Translations under genes and position numbers: made by a program
DNA from: Escallonia rubra
Taxonomy: Eukaryota; Streptophyta; Magnoliopsida; Escalloniales; Escalloniaceae
Direction of reading: 5' to 3'
Assembly (NCBI GenBank): GCA_033065855.1
Contig: JAVXUO010000098.1
Coordinates: 216,547 to 280,546, forward strand
Length of the DNA stretch: 64,000 bases
Shown here: positions 11,829-23,820 of the stretch, one piece after another
Layout of the letters: every line of letters begins with the position of its first letter
Numbering within the stretch: the stretch's first letter is position 1
Notes under the pieces: generated by a model
Database searches by the model: none
What the model saw: only the letters and a program-made list of their open reading frames with translations
Told to the model about the DNA's origin: nothing

Positions 11829-12470
11829 TCGGGTAGTCTAGCACGCCTTACTCCACATGGCCTGTTATTATTGTCCCGTACAACTTTCCACCAGGCATGT
11901 GCATGAAGAAGCCGTACATGTTTTTGTCGTTGCTTATTCCGGGGCCGAAGAGTCCTGGTAAGGACATATATGTGTATTTAAGGTTGTTGATTAATGAGCT
12001 CAAATAACTATGGGTCATGGAGTCGAAACTTATGATGCATCCTTTAAACAGAACTTTCAGGTGAGGGTTGCTTTGATGTGGACTATACATGATTTCCTTG
12101 CATTGAGTATGACGTGTGGGTCCACACATGGAAATTTAGCATGCCTTACTTGTATGGGCGTGAATCCCGATCATACGTTAAAGCACGGCGGGAAGCCCTC
12201 GTGGTTCAGATGTCACCGAAAGCTTTGCCACCAGACCATCAGTTTTGTGGGCATAAGGATAAATTCGACAGGATAATTGAGCGTGAAGATGTCACATTGG
12301 ACTACCTATCTAGTGAAGAAGTTCTCTCGCCTTGGAGGCACTTGATACTGACATACCATACGACAAGGGTGTGCCGGAGCAAAAGATTTCAGGATACGGG
12401 AAAGAGCACAGCTGGAGGAAACAATGTATTTTCTGGGAGTTAGCCTAGTGGAGGACACTTATTATCCGAA
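11829..12470 (+). pseudogene. CACTA 1 TNP2 transposase (Transposase_21), broken
   Basis: Reading from 11845 gives YSTWPV-like then VPYNFPPGMCMKKPYMFLSL and LIPGPKSPGKDIYVY, typical of the TNP2 catalytic protein of plant CACTA elements. A stop interrupts near 12007. Reading resumes as GVETYDASFKQNFQV, MWTIHDF and TLKHGGKPSWFRCHRK (12016-12220). It then shifts frame into a region matching element 2 up to about 12470. Stops and frameshifts make it inactive. The open minus-strand frame at 11848-12129 is its shadow. Confidence 0.85.
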
Positions 12471-12475
12471 ATAAC

Positions 12476-13508
12476 ATGGATGTGATACACATTGAGAAGA
12501 ATGTTTTCGATAATATGTTCAACACTGTGATGAATGTCAAGGGGTTATCAAAAGATCAACTTAAAGCGATAAAGGATCTACAACAGTTGGGTGTATGTCG
12601 TGAATTGTATCCTCACACAGTTAGTGGGAGGACACTACTTCTGAAAGTACCTTACTGTCTAGACAAGAAACAGGTGGAGAAAGTTTGCCAATGGGTTAAG
12701 AATTTGAAGCTTTCGGATGGGATGCGTCCAACATATCTCGTTGGTGCAATGTATCGGAATACAAGTTTCAAGGGATAAAGAGTCACGACTGTCACGTATT
12801 TATGAAAAAATTCATTCCTATTGCCTTCTGGGGACTGTTGCCAAGGGTTGTATGCGAGACTCTAACTGAATTATCTCATTTCTTTTGAGATATATGTTCT
12901 TCTACAATCGGGGTGAGTAACATAGAGGTGCTTGAGAAGAACATTGTCTTGACAATTTGCAAGCTCGAGAAAATCTTCCCACCATCATTCTTTGATTCAA
13001 TGGAGCATTTGCCTGTTCAGTTGGCGTATGAAGCTAAGATGGGCGGGCCTGTGCAATATCCGTGGATGTATCCATTCGAGAGGTATTGCTTTAACTCTAT
13101 GTTGTTCGTATCCATTCGAGAGGTATTGCTTTAACTCTATGTTGTTCGTATCGATTCGAGAGGTATTGCTTTAACTATATGTTGTTCGTTTACACGTAAT
13201 GCAAACACTGTTTCATTGATATTTCACCTAACTTTATTCGTTAAACTTCTAGGTTCATGTTTCATTTGAAGAAGAAAGTCCGTAATAAAGCTCATGTTGA
13301 GGGCTCAATTGCTGAGGCTTACGTAATGGAAGAGCATGAAAACTTTTGTAGCCAATATTTTGGGCCTAGTGTTGATACAAAGTTAAATCAACTAGGCCGA
13401 AATGAGCTTGGAGCCAGCACATATTTGGAAGGGCAATTGTCAATATTCAAGCAGTCAGGTAGTCTGTTCGGACGAACCTATACTCGGTGGCTAACGTATG
13501 TAGAGTAG
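12476..13508 (+). pseudogene. CACTA 1 transposase, DUF4218 region, broken
   Basis: Continuation of the same gene. 12476-12775 encodes MDVIHIEKNVFDNMFNTVMN and later LDKKQVEKVCQWVKNLKL. After a frame change, 12800-12890 encodes a GLLPRVVCETLTELSHFF block. 12913-13080 encodes LEKNIVLTICKLEKIFPP and MGGPVQYPWMYPFERYCF, the core of DUF4218. 13257-13508 encodes HLKKKVRNKAHVEGSIAEAY and GASTYLEGQLSIF. A 40-bp tandem triplication (13071-13190) at the exon end and an intron-like gap separate the last two. Confidence 0.85.
13071..13190 (+). repeat. Three tandem 40-bp copies inside the CACTA 1 transposase
   Basis: The unit starts TCCATTCGAGAGGTATTGCT and ends ATGTTGTTCGTA. Copies 13071-13110 and 13111-13150 are identical; 13151-13190 differs at three positions. 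Element 2 has one copy (about 28850-28890). Because 40 is not a multiple of three, the extra units also shift the frame. Confidence 0.95.
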
Positions 13509-13794
13509 AGTGCTGTAACAATATATGCCCTTCTAAATTGTGATGAAGTTTTAGCATTCGTTGAGTAAGTTTCTGACTTCAGATAATTACTGTACAAAAT
13601 AAAAAATGTGTGATCAGTGGGTTAACTCTTTTGATTTGCAGTGGGTTAAATCTTTAATCACTAATCCCGCTGGACTTGAATCGCATCGAAAATAGTGGTT
13701 CAGAAGACGTGTAAGTCTTTAACCAAAATATACTATGTGTTATATGAACTCCATATGTGGTTTATTAACTTTCACTGTCTTATATAATAGGTTC

Positions 13795-14550
13795 AGTCAG
13801 CCAATGTTCCACTAGCCTCCTTGTTGAAATTACTAGTTCAAGGCATTGGTAAACAAGCAGCCTGTCATGGAGGCTATATGATCAATTGGTTTAGGTTTAA
13901 CGTAAAAGATGATGACCGGACAAAAAAAGCCCTAAATAGTAGAGTCTTGGTCAACGGTGACAGTTATGAAGAGAATTGCATGGATTTTTATGGAGACCTG
14001 GATGAGATTGTTGAGCTAACATATATGGGTTTCCAAAACCACCTGGTAATGTTCAAGTGCACATGGTTCGATGTCACATGCAGTAGAGGAATCTGTGTAA
14101 GCTCGCAAGGGATATTAGATGTCAATCTTAAGTCAAGACTTGCATCAGATGAGCCGTTTGTGTTTGCTAGTCAAGCTACACAAGTCTTTTATGCAGAAGA
14201 CGTTGTAATTCCCAAATCTCATTGGTATACAGTTATCAATTCCAAGAAATTGCCCGTGGCACATGTCAGTCAGCGAGGTAGACACCTTTCAAGCCGACCA
14301 AGCCCCTATCTTAGTACCTGTTGAGGTGGACAACGAGGAGGACGATCTCCCTCTTCAACCAACAGTTGATGTAGGAGAATAAGTCATAGATGATGACGCG
14401 GAAGACGTAGAAAGTGTTGAAGAAGATGAGGCTGAGTCTACTGACGACGATGAATAATTACTTGATGAAGAGGACGACGAGTCCCAGGAATAAGAGGATG
14501 ACGAGTCCGACGATGATGATGGTGATGATTCTCAAAATGAAGATGATTGA
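13795..14550 (+). pseudogene. CACTA 1 DUF4216 domain and acidic tail
   Basis: From 13821, 167 residues are open: KLLVQGIGKQAACHGGYMIN, RFNVKDDDRTKK, VLVNGDSYEENCMDFYGDLD, then SDEPFVFASQATQVFYAEDV. This is the DUF4216 module found at the C-terminus of plant CACTA transposases. The frame shifts at about 14270 and continues as an Asp/Glu-rich tail (VDTFQADQAPIL..., then runs of D/E to 14550) with in-frame stops. Element 2 carries the same tail but is cut within it at 26293. Confidence 0.8.
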
Positions 14551-14699
14551 CTTGTACTGTTGTAACATGCATTCTTTTAGTACTCGGTTCGTATAGTGTT
14601 TTTATACTCTGTTCATTTATATAGTGTTGTAACATGATGTGGACTATACATTATTTTTAATGTGTTAATTTCTTTGGACTTGTTGTACACGAAGTCAGA

Positions 14700-15120
14700 C
14701 ATGGATAGATTACGGGCCATTCGTGGTCGCAGTGGACGCTGAGCTGCGTCCACCCCGGTGGCTCCCACCTTGTCATTGCCTACTGATGACGAAGCACGTA
14801 GTGCTCACATTCAGCATGTGGGGGCCCATCCCTAGCCGCAGCTGCTGCCCCTACCTGGCCCCAGTCCCAGCCGCTGGCCCAGCCCAAGACAGATTCCTCC
14901 CACAAGCTCGCTGGTTCTCTTTCTACTGTGGTTTCTACCTCAGGTATATTTGATAACGGTGTTTGGTCATAATGCTAGACTTATATTTAAATTATATTTG
15001 ATATGTATTAATGTTGGTGTTTTGTAGGATCTCGACGAGGCCGTGGACCGACATGCGGGGTGCGCATCGACCCCCAGCGTAAACAGAGAGTTACTCTCAC
15101 CCAGAAGGGCCAGTAAGTAA
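14700..15120 (+). pseudogene. CACTA 1 second gene (Transposase_24 type), 5' exons
   Basis: From the ATG at 14700 (MDRLRAIRGRSGR, then a stop) a Pro/Ser-rich reading follows. After an intron-like AT-rich gap, an exon at 15028-15114 encodes RRGRGPTCGVRIDPQRKQRV. Such RGRGP...R starts are usual for the second protein of plant CACTA elements. The exon ends at a GTAAGT donor (about 15115), and its matching acceptor lies 9.7 kb downstream at about 24808 because of retrotransposon insertion. Confidence 0.6.
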
Positions 15121-17993
15121 AAAAATTACATAATGCAGTACTTACAATCTTTGATTCTGATTGCGACACCGTCAACCCTGGTGACATCACATGGCTGAGT
15201 TATCGATCATAATCTCATTCAAAACCCTGTGCTGAATACAGAGCAACTACATTCTCATACTCATACATCATTAATAGACGCTCCAAAATGCGTCCTTACA
15301 AAAAAATTTCTCACAAACATACATCGTACTGCAGCGGAAGACTTTCAGGTCTTTAAACAACATGAATGTTTACAACCTAATTTACGACTGTAGTCGTAGG
15401 AATCTTATCAACCTATCTCGCAATTTAATCTTTATCCCACTGTTCCTAGCTGGTCTTACCTCCCACAACTGATCCCCCTTCTCAACTTTTCTAGCTTGTT
15501 TCTTTTTTCTTTTCTTTAGGGTTCTCCTTGATCAACCTTATAGCCTGCACAATACAACATAAGGAATGAGCGCAAATTGCCCAGTAAAGAAAACACGAGG
15601 AGTATTGTGTACAAATGATTCAAGAGACTCGGAGGAATAATAATCTTCTCAACGATAACAATGAATCAAGAGTTTCAATAATTTTTGACATCAACATTAT
15701 TGTCAAACGATACTTTCTTTCGTTAGACTGAGCGACTTCAAGGCCCAACATAACATCATCATTTCAGCTTGGACAGGGACACGACATACATTGACTATGC
15801 AAATGTAATGTAAAAGAAAAACAATAAATCAAACATTAATCATAGCCAACGTACATAGTAAAAATCAACAACATCAATAAAAATCAATTACAAATGCAGA
15901 CTCGACTTGACTCTACTGATAGACTCTAGCGAGCTTCATCCTCCTTGTCAGTTACTTAATGTTTCACTGACTACCAGTTACTTTATTTTCACTGGTATTC
16001 AATTCATTGATGCCCCATTGCATGGGGTGTTCATCTCAGTCTCAAGTAATTAAGAGAGACACTGTCAACAAGAGGGGACTTACCATGAGTGTTTGTCCCA
16101 AACCGCGTTACAGCTAAACAGTGGTGCTTCATCAACGGGGCGGACTAAGGGAAAATTATTCCACCTTATGTCCTCAACAACACAACTCAACAAGGAATAC
16201 CGAAATTAAAAGATCAACCGGTGTTCTAACCTATCAACAAGAGTTCAACGTGACACCATAGGCATGGCGGACTTGGGAGAAATATGTCGCAAGCTCTCAA
16301 CAATTTTCTTACATAAGAGAAATGTCGGTTATCAATAAGTGCCGACATTTCACAACAACAACGCAATGATTTCTACAACATCATCATCAACGACAGGGCG
16401 GACTCAGGAGAAGTTTGTCACGAGTCCTCAATGGTGTTCTCAAAGAGAAGAGATATCAGCTAGCAATAATTGTCAACATCTCACAACAACCCCTACACAA
16501 TATCACCCTCAACGTGGTATGCTAATCAAGTCGAATCATAACATACTAGAACACACATCCATCCTCATTAAGATCTATTAACATGATGGACTAATGGAAT
16601 TATTCTACCCTAAGTCCTCAACAACGCAATTCAAATATACGTATACTAGTCACAATGACTACCGGTGTCAACTCATAACAACAAGAGTCCAACATAAACG
16701 TCATCAACATGGTATGCTAATCGAAATAATGAATTAGCATAATAGAACCGCATTGTCCTTACCTTATTGGCTTATAGCCGAAGCAACTCGCAAGCTCTGA
16801 TCGCAACGAGCTGCATCACCTAGTCAAATAATACTATGCTCGTTATACATCATTCAGCATATACGCACTCCTTATTCTACCCCTTCCCATTAACCGTTCA
16901 TAGTATCTTACAACCGCTCGTTAATTCGATTCGATAACTGGATCTTTAACCTAGCATTACCGACGCATTAGCAATAGCCACTATCTCATTATTTCAACGT
17001 ATTGATACCATTCCTCACTTCCCACCACCCCGAATGCTGAAATGCGCGCGTTCTAAAAAATTTAGCGCCAACATGGCAAATTACCAAAATACCCCCCGAT
17101 TTATGTAATTTTACCATAGCACCCTTTGGTGGCCCGAGCCCCAACCAACATCTCAAAACTACTTTAAAATAACTTTTCAGGTGTCTTACACCACTTCCCG
17201 AACTAAAATTCATTCAAAAAAATTTATATGAAAAATTACCAAATACCCCCTATGGGCGGAAAATTACCAAAATACCCCCTGAGGGTTCCTACCACCTCAA
17301 CAATCCAAATCTGCTTCAAAACAACTTTAAAACGCTATTTTAAGCATCCTGAAATCATTTTTGAGCTAAAAAGCATTTTAGAAAATTTTCGACCAAAAAT
17401 TTCGAACTGGTGTCCGGACCGAATGCTTAAAAGTCCTTTCGGCCAAAAATAGGAAACAAACCAACTTCGGAATGACCCAAAATCCTGGGAAATGGAACTC
17501 TTAAACATCATAGGGTTCTCATAAAATTTTTGCCCGAAACCGCGCTAGTTTGATGTTTTAAATTTCATCGTAAAATTCCAAACTTCCCGCATCCGTTCAC
17601 CCTCCTTGCCGACCTCGGAAAAATCTGAAATTTTTCCACGATACAGGTCTCCTAAAAATAACGGGGGTCTTATTTTTGTACTTTAGTTAAATCTAACCCT
17701 AACTATTTTTAAAAAATCGGATAAGAAACTGCTTCAATATTTTTTATCTTTAGCGACAATTACATGTTACTATTCATATCATCACACACACTAACACACC
17801 TTGGCCACACGCACATGTCTTCTTCCTCCTTCAGCCTGTGACCCATCTACTTGCCTAACCCCCCATAATCACAAATCAACTCACGAAACCATTGCTAACA
17901 CACTAAAATACCCACATATGTTTTCTCAACACACACATTAACACAATTTAACCCAAAATCATTCCTCCACCACCTTACCCGAATGATGAACAC

Positions 17994-18518
17994 TGTAGTG
18001 TATCGTGATGAAACACTACTAATGTTGGCTGCCATTGGAGATGAGTAAGGTTGCTAGAATCAGAAATAGAAGACAGAGAAGAAGAATTTCATACAGAAGA
18101 GAGAGAAACTCAATTCAGTTTTCACATCCATGCCTTGCCTTCTCTCTCAGACCCATTTAATACGGGAATTCAAAACAGAAATCAAAACAGAATTTCAAAC
18201 AGTTGGCGCAGGCGCCAATTCTTCTAACAAGTGTCGCTAAAGACTTTTAAACTAATTATTAAGAACTCCATGAAACGCTGTCGTCTGGCTTGAGCTGTTT
18301 GGCTTCAAACGATACCGTTTCCTTCAGGCGCGTAAATTAGTTGAGCAGCCTGGTTAAACAGCTGACCTCCATTTCCAGCTGCTGAGGTTGGTCTCTTGAT
18401 GCGAACCTTGAGGGTCCGTGTCTGTCCTGGATTCATATCAGCTGGTTCCTTAGCCTGGCCTTGATCTTCTTCAGTAGCTGGAGCAGGTACTTCAGCAGTC
18501 TGTCCTGGGGACATGACA
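17994..18518 (-). repeat. Chromovirus 3' LTR
   Basis: Left LTR of the minus-strand chromovirus, 525 bp, TGTAGTG...CATGACA on the plus strand. The polyprotein frame reads about 210 bp into this LTR and stops at 18305. The polypurine tract (minus strand AAAGGGGTGGGGGA) sits directly outside at 18519-18532. Confidence 0.95.
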
Positions 18519-21301
18519 TCCCCCACCCCTTTATCAAATCCTTGTCCCCAAGGATGCCAATTGGGAAATTTAGCCTTCAAGGTGTCCCAATCCTCCCAAG
18601 TCTCTTCCCCTTGATTGGCACTAGACCACTTGACCAGCACTTGGGCTACTGCAGCATTGCCTCATTTAATCATCCTGTTATCCAGAACAGCTACTAGCTC
18701 CATGAGAAATTGTCCCTCATTCCCCACTGGAGCCAGAGTAGTAGAGGGTGTAACCTTTTGCCCAACCTTCTGTTTGAGGAGAGAAACATGGAAAACAAGA
18801 TGAATTGAACTAGACTTGGGCAGATGCAATTTGTAGGCCACTTTGCTTATTCTCTGTACAACTTGATATGGTCCAAAAAACTTGGGTGAAAGTTTGAGAT
18901 TTTTCCTGAGTGCCAATGAGGTCTGCCTATAGGGTTGCAGCCTCAAGTACACCCAATCCCCTATAGCAAATTCCCTTTCAGTGTGCTTGAGATTGGCATA
19001 CTGCACCATTCTAGCTTGGGCCATCACCAGATTTTCTTTGAGTATTTGAAGCACCTTGGTCCTTATTTGCAAATAATCATCAAGGGCTGTCAAGTTAGTT
19101 GTTTCAGGAGGTGACAGACTCACAGTTCTTGGTTTATATCCATAAACAGCCTCAAAAGGGGTCATTTTAATGGCTGAATGGAAGCTTGTATTATACAAGT
19201 ATTCGGCTAAGGCTAGCCATTTGGCCCAATTCTATGGCCTATCCCCACACATGCACCTGAGATAGTTCTCCAAGCATTGATTGACTCTTTCAGTTTGACC
19301 ATTAGATTCAGGGTGATAAGCAGTGCTGTGAGATAGCTTGGTCCCTAGTAGCTTGAAAAGCTTGGTCCAAAAGTTGGATAAGAATACCTTATCTCGATCA
19401 CTGACTATGGACTCAGGCAACCCATGTAGTTTGAAGATGACCTCAAGGAATTGTTGAGCTACCATTTCAGCAGTGAAGGGATGAGTGAGGGCCACGAAGT
19501 GAGCATATTTGCTCAATCGATCCACAACTACTAGTATGGAATCCTTCCCATGAGATTTGGGTAGTCCTTCCACAAAATCCATTGAGATTTGAGTCCATAG
19601 TTGAGTTGGAACATGCAGGGGTTGGAGCAACCCTGGGTATGGTAAATGTTCAGTTTTGTTCTGTTGACAAACTTCACATTCACTGATCATCTGGAAGATC
19701 TGCTGTTTCATCTTAGGCCAATAAAAGAACATAGTTGCCCTCCTATATGTGTTTTGCATGCCTGAATGTCCACCTACTCCAGTGGCATGTAACTCTTCTG
19801 CAATCTGAGTCCTCAGTTGACCTGTAACCCCCACATAAACCTTTCCTTTATATCGCAGTACACCCCCTTGATAGGAATAGAAGGAAGTGGCCATGGGCAT
19901 AACTAATAACTCTTGGATAGCCTGCTGAGCTATTTCATCATCTGCCAAGCTGTCATACAATTCATGTTGCCACAAAGGTGTGATATTGCTAATAGCATAG
20001 CACTCAGTTGACTGACCTTGTGGTAACCTTGACAGAACATCTGCAACGGCATTGTCTACCCCCTTTTTATAATGAATCTCAAAATCAAAACCAAGGAGTT
20101 TTGAAAGTAATTTCTGCTGTAACATGGATGTTACTCTCTGGCCCAATAAGAATTTGAGACTACTATGATCAGTCCTCACAATGAATGGGGCATGGCATAA
20201 GTAGGAGCTCCACTTAGTTATTGTATGAACTAAGGCCAGTAATTCCTTCTCATAAGTGGATAACCCAAGGCTTTTAGTTCCCAATGCTTTACTGATATAG
20301 GCCAATGGCCTGCTCTTTTGCATCATAACAGCACCAATGCCTACATCACATGCATCTGTTTCTACTTCAAACATGAGTGTGAAATCTGGTAAGGCTAGAA
20401 CAGGAGTGGTAGCCATAGCCTGCTTGAGTGTGGTGAAGGCTTGATTAGCTGCATCACTCCAATTGAAGGCATCCTTCTTCAGTAGACTTGTGAGGGGTTT
20501 GCTAATTAGACCATATTGATGAACAAACTTTCTGTAATATCCAGTCAAACCCAAGAAAGCTCTCAAATCCTTAGTAGTCTTTGGAGTTGGCCATTCCACC
20601 ATAGCAACTACCTTGTTGGGATCAGTAGCCACTCCCTGACCAGTGATTAGATGTCCCAAGTACTCCACCTTGGTTTGAGCAAAGACACATTTGCTATACT
20701 TGGCAAATAGAGTATGGTCCCTGAGTACTTGCAAAACAGTTCTCAAATGTTCCAAGTGAGTTTCTAGATTCTCACTGTAAACCAATATGTCATCAAAGAA
20801 CACTAATACAAATTTCCTAAAGTAGCTGTGAAAGATAGTGTTCATTATCATTTAAAATGTGGCTGGTGCATTAGTCAGCCCAAAAGGCATGACTCTAAAC
20901 TCATAATGCCCTGAATGTGTTCTGAAAGCTGTTTTATGCAGGTCTTCTTCAACTACTCTTATTTGATGGTAACCACTTCTTAAGTCAAGCTTAGTGAAGA
21001 TGTGTGATCCATTAAGCTCATCCAACAAGTCATCTATGACTGGAATAGGATATCTATCCTTCACAGTGAGCTTATTAAGCTCTCTATAATCAACACACAG
21101 TCTCCAGCTACCATCTTTCTTTTTAACTAAAAGAACAGGTGAAGCAAATGGTGAGTTACTATGTCGAATGATACCTGTTTGTAGGAGCTCTGAGATAATC
21201 CCTTCAATCTCATTCTTCTGGACAAAAGACACCCTGTAGGGTCTCAGGTTTACTGGTTTGGCACCATCCACCAGCCTGATATGATGATCTTGACTCCTCT
21301 A
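18305..21301 (-). pseudogene. Chromovirus pol: RT, RNase H, integrase, chromodomain (four stops)
   Basis: One continuous frame apart from stops. [34 protein letters not shown], a stop at 20852-20854, then the catalytic FFDDILVYS. RNase H: DACDVGIGAV and RTDHSSLKFLLGQ. Integrase: zinc-binding HSGMQN...CEVCQQNK, core acidic residues in MDFVEGLP, VSDRDKVF and ESNGQTERVN, then a stop at 19232-19234. After FHVSLLK and a stop at 18662-18664 comes a chromodomain-like stretch, VLVKWSSANQGEETWEDWDT. The frame runs through the polypurine tract into the 3' LTR and ends at 18305. A stop at 21299 separates it from protease. Confidence 0.95.
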
Positions 21302-23184
21302 AGGAGGGAGTTCTTTTGGCTCTTCAAAAATATCTTGATACTCAGTCAATAGCCCTTGAACCTCTATAGGTAAACCAATGTCTTCAGAAGGTAAGGTTAC
21401 TGAGTATATCTGGCCAAACAGGGACCCCATATTGTTCTTGATCAGTTTACTCATAGCTTGGGCTGTAATCATTTTAATGGTTGCTCCTTGGAATTCACCA
21501 CCCTTCAATATAACCAATTTCCCTTTATGTTTGAAGGAAATTTGATTACACTCAAAATTGAAGTTGACATTCCCAAGCTGCTTCAACCATTGCATGCCTA
21601 GCACACAATCACAACCACCCAAAGGTAAGATTCTCATACTGGAAGTAAACTCTTGAGAACCCATTTCCCAGATGAAATCCTTGCATACAGCATCTGTCCT
21701 TAGCTTGGTTCCATTGGCCACTGCTACTGTTAATGGTGTGGTGGTCTCCAGTACACATCCCAGTTTCTTAGCTGAGTTAGGATCTAAAAAGTTGTCAGTA
21801 GATCCTGTATCAACCAAAATACTGAACACCTTGCCTTTCACTTTACCAGGTATCCTGATGGTATGATGTACATGATTTCCAGCCAGGGCATGCACACTAA
21901 TCTCAGGTTCATTGTCAGGTTCAGGGTTGGTGTGAGGTGGTAATTCCTCCTTTTCAACTATTAAAGGATCATGCACTTGTTCTGCCATTTCTTCCTCCTC
22001 CTCAGATATTATCATTGCAATGGTCCTCAAAGGACATACACTCTTATGGCCTGGATCAAAATTAGCTCCACATCTGAAGCATAATCCATGTGAAATCATC
22101 CTTTGATGTTCTTCTGTGGACAGCTGATTAGTTCTAAGTGGTGGTCTGGGAGGGGTAGGTAATAATCCTTTTTGTGAATGGTTAGAAACAGGGTTTAGGG
22201 TTGGTCTGTAAGGAAGGCTTTGTATGGGTGTAGGTCTCAGAATAGAAGGTTGTAGAGGTGCCTTATGGAAAATGGTAAGATTTTGTGGTCCAATAGGGTT
22301 AGGATTGGGTTTATGGTGGCTGTGGTTAGGATTAGATGAACTGAATGAAGCTGGCATGGTCCTGGGAGTTTTGAACAAACTGTGTATAGCAATTCCTTCT
22401 CTCCTGGCTATATGAATAGCCTTCGACAGTGAATCCACATCAAATTGTTCAACTCTGCACCTTATCTCAGGTTTATGCCCCCTATGAAGCTTACACAGAA
22501 ATAGTCCTCATCAAGATAGTCAAATTCTTGGACAACCGAGGCCCTCATTGACTCAAATTGATTGAAATAGTCATCCACAGTTCTTATTTGAACCAATTTA
22601 CTGAAGTCACCCATCACACTGACTCCATTAATTAAGGAAAACCTGGCATATAAGTCCTTAACAAAGTGATCCCAACTTACCCTACCCAAGGGTTTAATAT
22701 AGGCTGAGTACCAGCACTCAGCCTAGGCATCAAAATGAACTGAGGCATAAGAAACCTTGTAATATTCATGAACTGGACATAATTCAAAATATTGCTCACA
22801 TTTTCTAACCCAACCCCTAGGATTTGTTCCATTAAATCTAGGAAACTCAAGCTTAGGGAATTTAGGTAGATTGTTACCAGCTGGAGGTAGATCGAGGTTC
22901 TGATGAGTGGTGTATTCAATACCTCGAGTATGATTACTGGACCACCCCTTCTCTGTTGTACTCTTGGTGTGAGCCTCATGTCTGGCATTGCTTTGGGCTA
23001 TGAAGTTAACCAGCTCGAACTTGAGCTCTGAGAAATTTTGGTGCAGGAGAGAAGTGCTCCTCTGCAGTTCACCAATGGAGGCTTCTACTGAGCTCATCCT
23101 CAGATCATTGGTTGCGAACCTGTTGTCTACTGCTTCATTGGCTTCCATTTCGGCTACTTGATTATTCTTTACGGAACGGGGCAT
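21299..23184 (-). pseudogene. Chromovirus gag and protease (stops and one frameshift)
   Basis: The start codon at 23184 follows the primer site by about 100 bp. Gag shows a coiled N-terminus, then FPKLEFPRFNGTNPRGWVRK and VSWDHFVKDLYARF. Stops fall at 22723-22725 and 22462-22464, and a frameshift near 22440-22460. Downstream (22438-21299) a Pro-rich linker precedes a zinc-knuckle-like CFRCGANFDPGHKSVC, then the protease active site VDTGSTDNFLD and CDCVLGMQWLKQLG. The stop at 21299 lies between protease and RT, where the frame would otherwise continue. Confidence 0.92.
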
Positions 23185-23281
23185 CTTGATGTCAATCGGT
23201 AGAAATGTTTTGTGTAATTGAAGTAACTCAGAACAAGAATTGGATCACAACTAATCGACTAGACCAGGCCCCAGTTAAGAG

Positions 23282-23293
23282 GCTCTGATACCA
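23282..23293 (-). other. Chromovirus primer binding site (initiator-Met tRNA)
   Basis: Minus strand TGGTATCAGAGC, two bases inside the 5' LTR edge at 23296. It is the standard initiator-Met tRNA 3'-end complement. Confidence 0.95.
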
Positions 23294-23295
23294 GA

Positions 23296-23820
23296 TGTAG
23301 TGTATCGTGATGAAACACTACTAATGTTGGCTGCCATTGGAGATGAGTAAGGTTGCTAGAATCAGAAATAGAAGACAGAGAAGAAGAATTTCATAGAGAA
23401 GAGAGAGAAACTCAATTCAGTTTTCACATCCATGCCTTGCCTTCTCTCTCAGACCCATTTAATACGGGAATTCAAAACAGAAATCAAAATAGAATTTCAA
23501 ACAGTTGGTACAGGCGCTAATTCTTCTAACAAGTGTCGCTAAAGACTTTTAAACTAATTATTAAGAACTCCATGAAACGCTGTCGTCTGGCTTGAGCTGT
23601 TTGGCTTCAAACGATACCGTTTCCTTCAGGCGCGTAAATCAGTTGAGCAGCCTGGTTAAACAGCTGACCTCCATTTCTAGCTGCTGAGGTTGGTCTCTTG
23701 ATGCGAACCTTGAGGGTCCGTGTCTGTCCTGGATTCATATCAGCTGGTTCCTTAGCCTGGCCTTGATCTTCTTCAGTAGCTGGAGCAGGTACTTCAATAG
23801 TCTGTCCTGGGGACATGACA
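23296..23820 (-). repeat. Chromovirus 5' LTR
   Basis: Right LTR, 525 bp, nine differences from the 3' LTR by eye, mostly C/T or G/A. It also carries the open frame corresponding to the polyprotein C-terminus (23825-23607), here without anything upstream to drive it. Confidence 0.95.

Larger units (their letters stand above)
17994..23820 (-). mobile_element. Chromovirus (Ty3/gypsy, Reina-like), structurally complete
   Basis: Two 525-bp LTRs (17994-18518 and 23296-23820) flank a 4,777-bp interior. Target duplication AACAC is perfect (17989-17993 and 23821-23825). Minus strand: LTR TGTCATGTCCCC...ACACTACA, initiator-Met primer site, gag, protease, RT, RNase H, integrase, chromodomain, polypurine tract, LTR. 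By hand count the LTRs differ at 9 of 525 sites (1.7%), implying insertion roughly within the last one to two million years under common plant rates. Small size, Met primer and chromodomain suggest the Reina clade (inference). Confidence 0.95.

Noticed and set aside
11848..12129. 93-codon minus-strand ORF
   Set aside because: Shadow of the plus-strand TNP2 transposase; the plus reading has family motifs.
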